From positions 461,293 through 525,292 of the forward strand of contig VXAY01002605.1 in the NCBI GenBank assembly GCA_013399855.1: DNA of 64,000 nucleotides, in the 5' to 3' direction. Positions within the stretch are counted from its first letter, which is position 1. Each line of letters begins with the position of its first letter. Shown in pieces: positions 62,312 through 64,000 of the stretch. Source of the DNA: Oxyruncus cristatus (lineage: Eukaryota > Chordata > Aves > Passeriformes > Cotingidae). Below the pieces are notes generated by a model. That model did not search any database, had not been told where the DNA came from, and saw only the letters and a program-made list of their open reading frames with translations. The translations under genes were made by a program, and so were the position numbers.

Positions 62312-64000
62312 TTACATATCTATAGAAAATAAATATGTATTTTTTACTTTTTTTCGTATTTTTAATTATCTCTATTGCTGATAAACCACTGTTGAAGTAA
62401 CAGAGACCATTCCACCTCTGAAACAGACACCCTAAAAACCATGCAGCAATAATCTTTTTCATTTTTTAATCAACCTTCTAGTAAAGACTCCATCTTCAGA
62501 CAGGTTTTTGCACACACTCAAAAAATTCTGCTGTCTGAGAGGCAAGGACAACCCTGCTCTTTCCTGTGCCAAGAGAGAATATACACGTCATGGTGCAGGC
62601 TTGCATTCTTTCCCCTAAAGTACTAGAGAAGATGAGGTTGTAAATCTGTTTATATTTTGTTTATTTTTAATAAATAAATTAATTTTAAGGTTTGGTGGGA
62701 CCATTTATCTTTTACATAATCATTTGACCTTCTTTCTAATCTAGAGCAAAGAATCCACCTCAGGGATTTCTTCCATTCAGAAAGTCTTCATTTAAATATT
62801 CAATCTATCACAACTCTTGGGAAATACTTCCACTGATGATTTATTTTTTCTAATAAACATGTGCATCTTTTCTTTAGCCTAGATTTATCTATTTTAGACA
62901 TCCAACTAGTGGACCTTGCCATGCTGTTTGCTCCTGAATCAATGATTTTTGTTCTGGAAAACAAAACCCAGAAGTCTTGAAAGTTTTCTCCTCTGTGTAG
63001 GCGTGTGTAAACTAAGCTCTCCCTTGAGGTACTGGAGACCTTGCATTCTGCCTGACACTTTACAAAACAATGGACAAACTGCTGAATTGCTTTTTCAAGG
63101 AGCAAATAAAAACATTTACGTTGCTTAATGAAAGGCTATGTGGGGGAAAAAAAAAACCAGCAGAACCCAAGATATTTAGGAGAGTATCAGAGCACAGCAC
63201 ACAACCTCTTTACCCTCCCACCAAAACCAGAACAGTACCTTTTACAGGTTTGAGTAAAAAAAAAAAAAAAAAAATCTTCTCTTAACTGTAAATATAATCT
63301 AACTTTGACACATTACTCTTTGTGCTCTTTGATCTGTCCCTGTGAGATGGCATCCTGAAATAAGCAGAATTCTCTGTTGCAATTCAGCACCATTCTGATG
63401 AAGCTGATGGCACTTGGAGGCTCACACCAGCTGAGCATCCACTGCAGTTCTGAGCACACTTCAGGTATTGCCAGAATGCGATTTGGGCAAGCTGGCACAA
63501 AGTATCAAATACCAGACATTTTAATTTTCAGTTACAAAGAAAAGAAGAATAACAAAATATTCAAGACTACCCCTCTAGCCACAACCTGGATGTAAAAATC
63601 CAGATTTTGCTGCTGTATGTAGGCATTTGGGAGCTGCTGGAGTTGGGTTTCTCTCACAGGAGGCTGACAATATCTCTTTGCCGCTTACAGAGGCAGACAG
63701 GTGGCAGATGCATTGGGTTACACACGAAAACCCTTCTGGTAGAACCACTCTTGAGGCCTCCAATGACAAGAAAACTTCTCAGGTAGTGGCTGTGTTGTTT
63801 CAAGCAGTTTTCAGTAAAGCTTTTGCAGGCTGCTCAGAGTTTAGCAGCAAGGAGAGCTGGGTACAGGCTATGGAGCATCCCCTTAAATAAAAGGGGAAAA
63901 CAAAAGGTTAGAAAGTTGATTTACTTTGGGTTGAATTGAGTCTCCTAAGTGGAATTTAGGAGCTTAACCATGATCTGTTCTTATATAAATTATATATATA
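62309..64000. other. Non-coding DNA to window end, no gene recognised
   Basis: Frames at 62800-63105 (minus) and 63627-63890 (plus) have no identifiable domain. A 19-base A tract lies at 63256-63274, and the window ends in an ATATAT run that may continue beyond it. I see no transposon or RNA gene. Confidence 0.55.
63256..63274. repeat. Poly(A) tract, 19 bases
   Basis: Simple homopolymer. The open frame ending here (63070-63285) gains its lysine run from it. Confidence 0.85.

Noticed and set aside
1..64000. Endogenous retrovirus or LTR pair
   Set aside because: I looked for repeated long terminal segments, primer-binding-site-like strings and gag/pol-like frames and saw none.

Overview
This window reads as non-coding DNA from a vertebrate nuclear genome, almost certainly a bird. 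The best evidence is four truncated copies of the CR1 LINE family, three on the minus strand (about 1588-1693, 14262-14690, 19413-19637) and one 3' end on the plus strand (about 46164-46257). They carry the avian CR1 3' end and the terminal ATTCTRTG-type octamer. Older, badly decayed fragments resembling MIR/CORE-type and tRNA-derived SINEs and sauropsid palindromic repeats are scattered between them. Base composition is AT-rich, CpG is rare, and homopolymer A/T tracts are frequent. I see no prokaryotic operon, ribosome binding site, rRNA, intact tRNA or CRISPR array, and no recognisable viral gene.

No protein-coding gene can be named. The longest open frames are about 100-130 codons, occur on both strands, overlap each other, often start at non-ATG codons, and show no domain I recognise. 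They look like chance frames in an intergenic region or a very long intron. Two places stand out. On the minus strand, 44159-44326 has a protein-like frame with raised GC at third codon positions and an acceptor-like sequence before it. It could be a single coding exon or a retrocopy fragment. At 27663-27989 there is a GC- and CpG-rich patch that is open in several frames and could be an exon or a small regulatory element.

Layout: 1-14 kb is unannotated AT-rich DNA with one CR1 fragment, simple repeats and a small 29-bp tandem duplication. 14-20 kb holds the two best CR1 copies and a pair of short palindromes. 20-30 kb holds SINE relics on the minus strand (about 24.0-24.6 kb), the CpG-rich patch, a directly adjoining cluster of TAATTA motifs (28.2-28.45 kb), and a decayed palindromic element (29.43-29.56 kb). 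30-44 kb holds ancient repeat scraps and otherwise unremarkable sequence. 44-47 kb holds the candidate exon, the plus-strand CR1 end and a possible tRNA-derived SINE. 47-64 kb holds simple repeats, a second homeodomain-motif-rich stretch (53.14-53.41 kb), a G-rich hairpin and a TA microsatellite.

The AT-rich, motif-dense stretches fit conserved non-coding enhancers in a gene desert, but conservation cannot be judged from one sequence. I found no convincing new biological system here.
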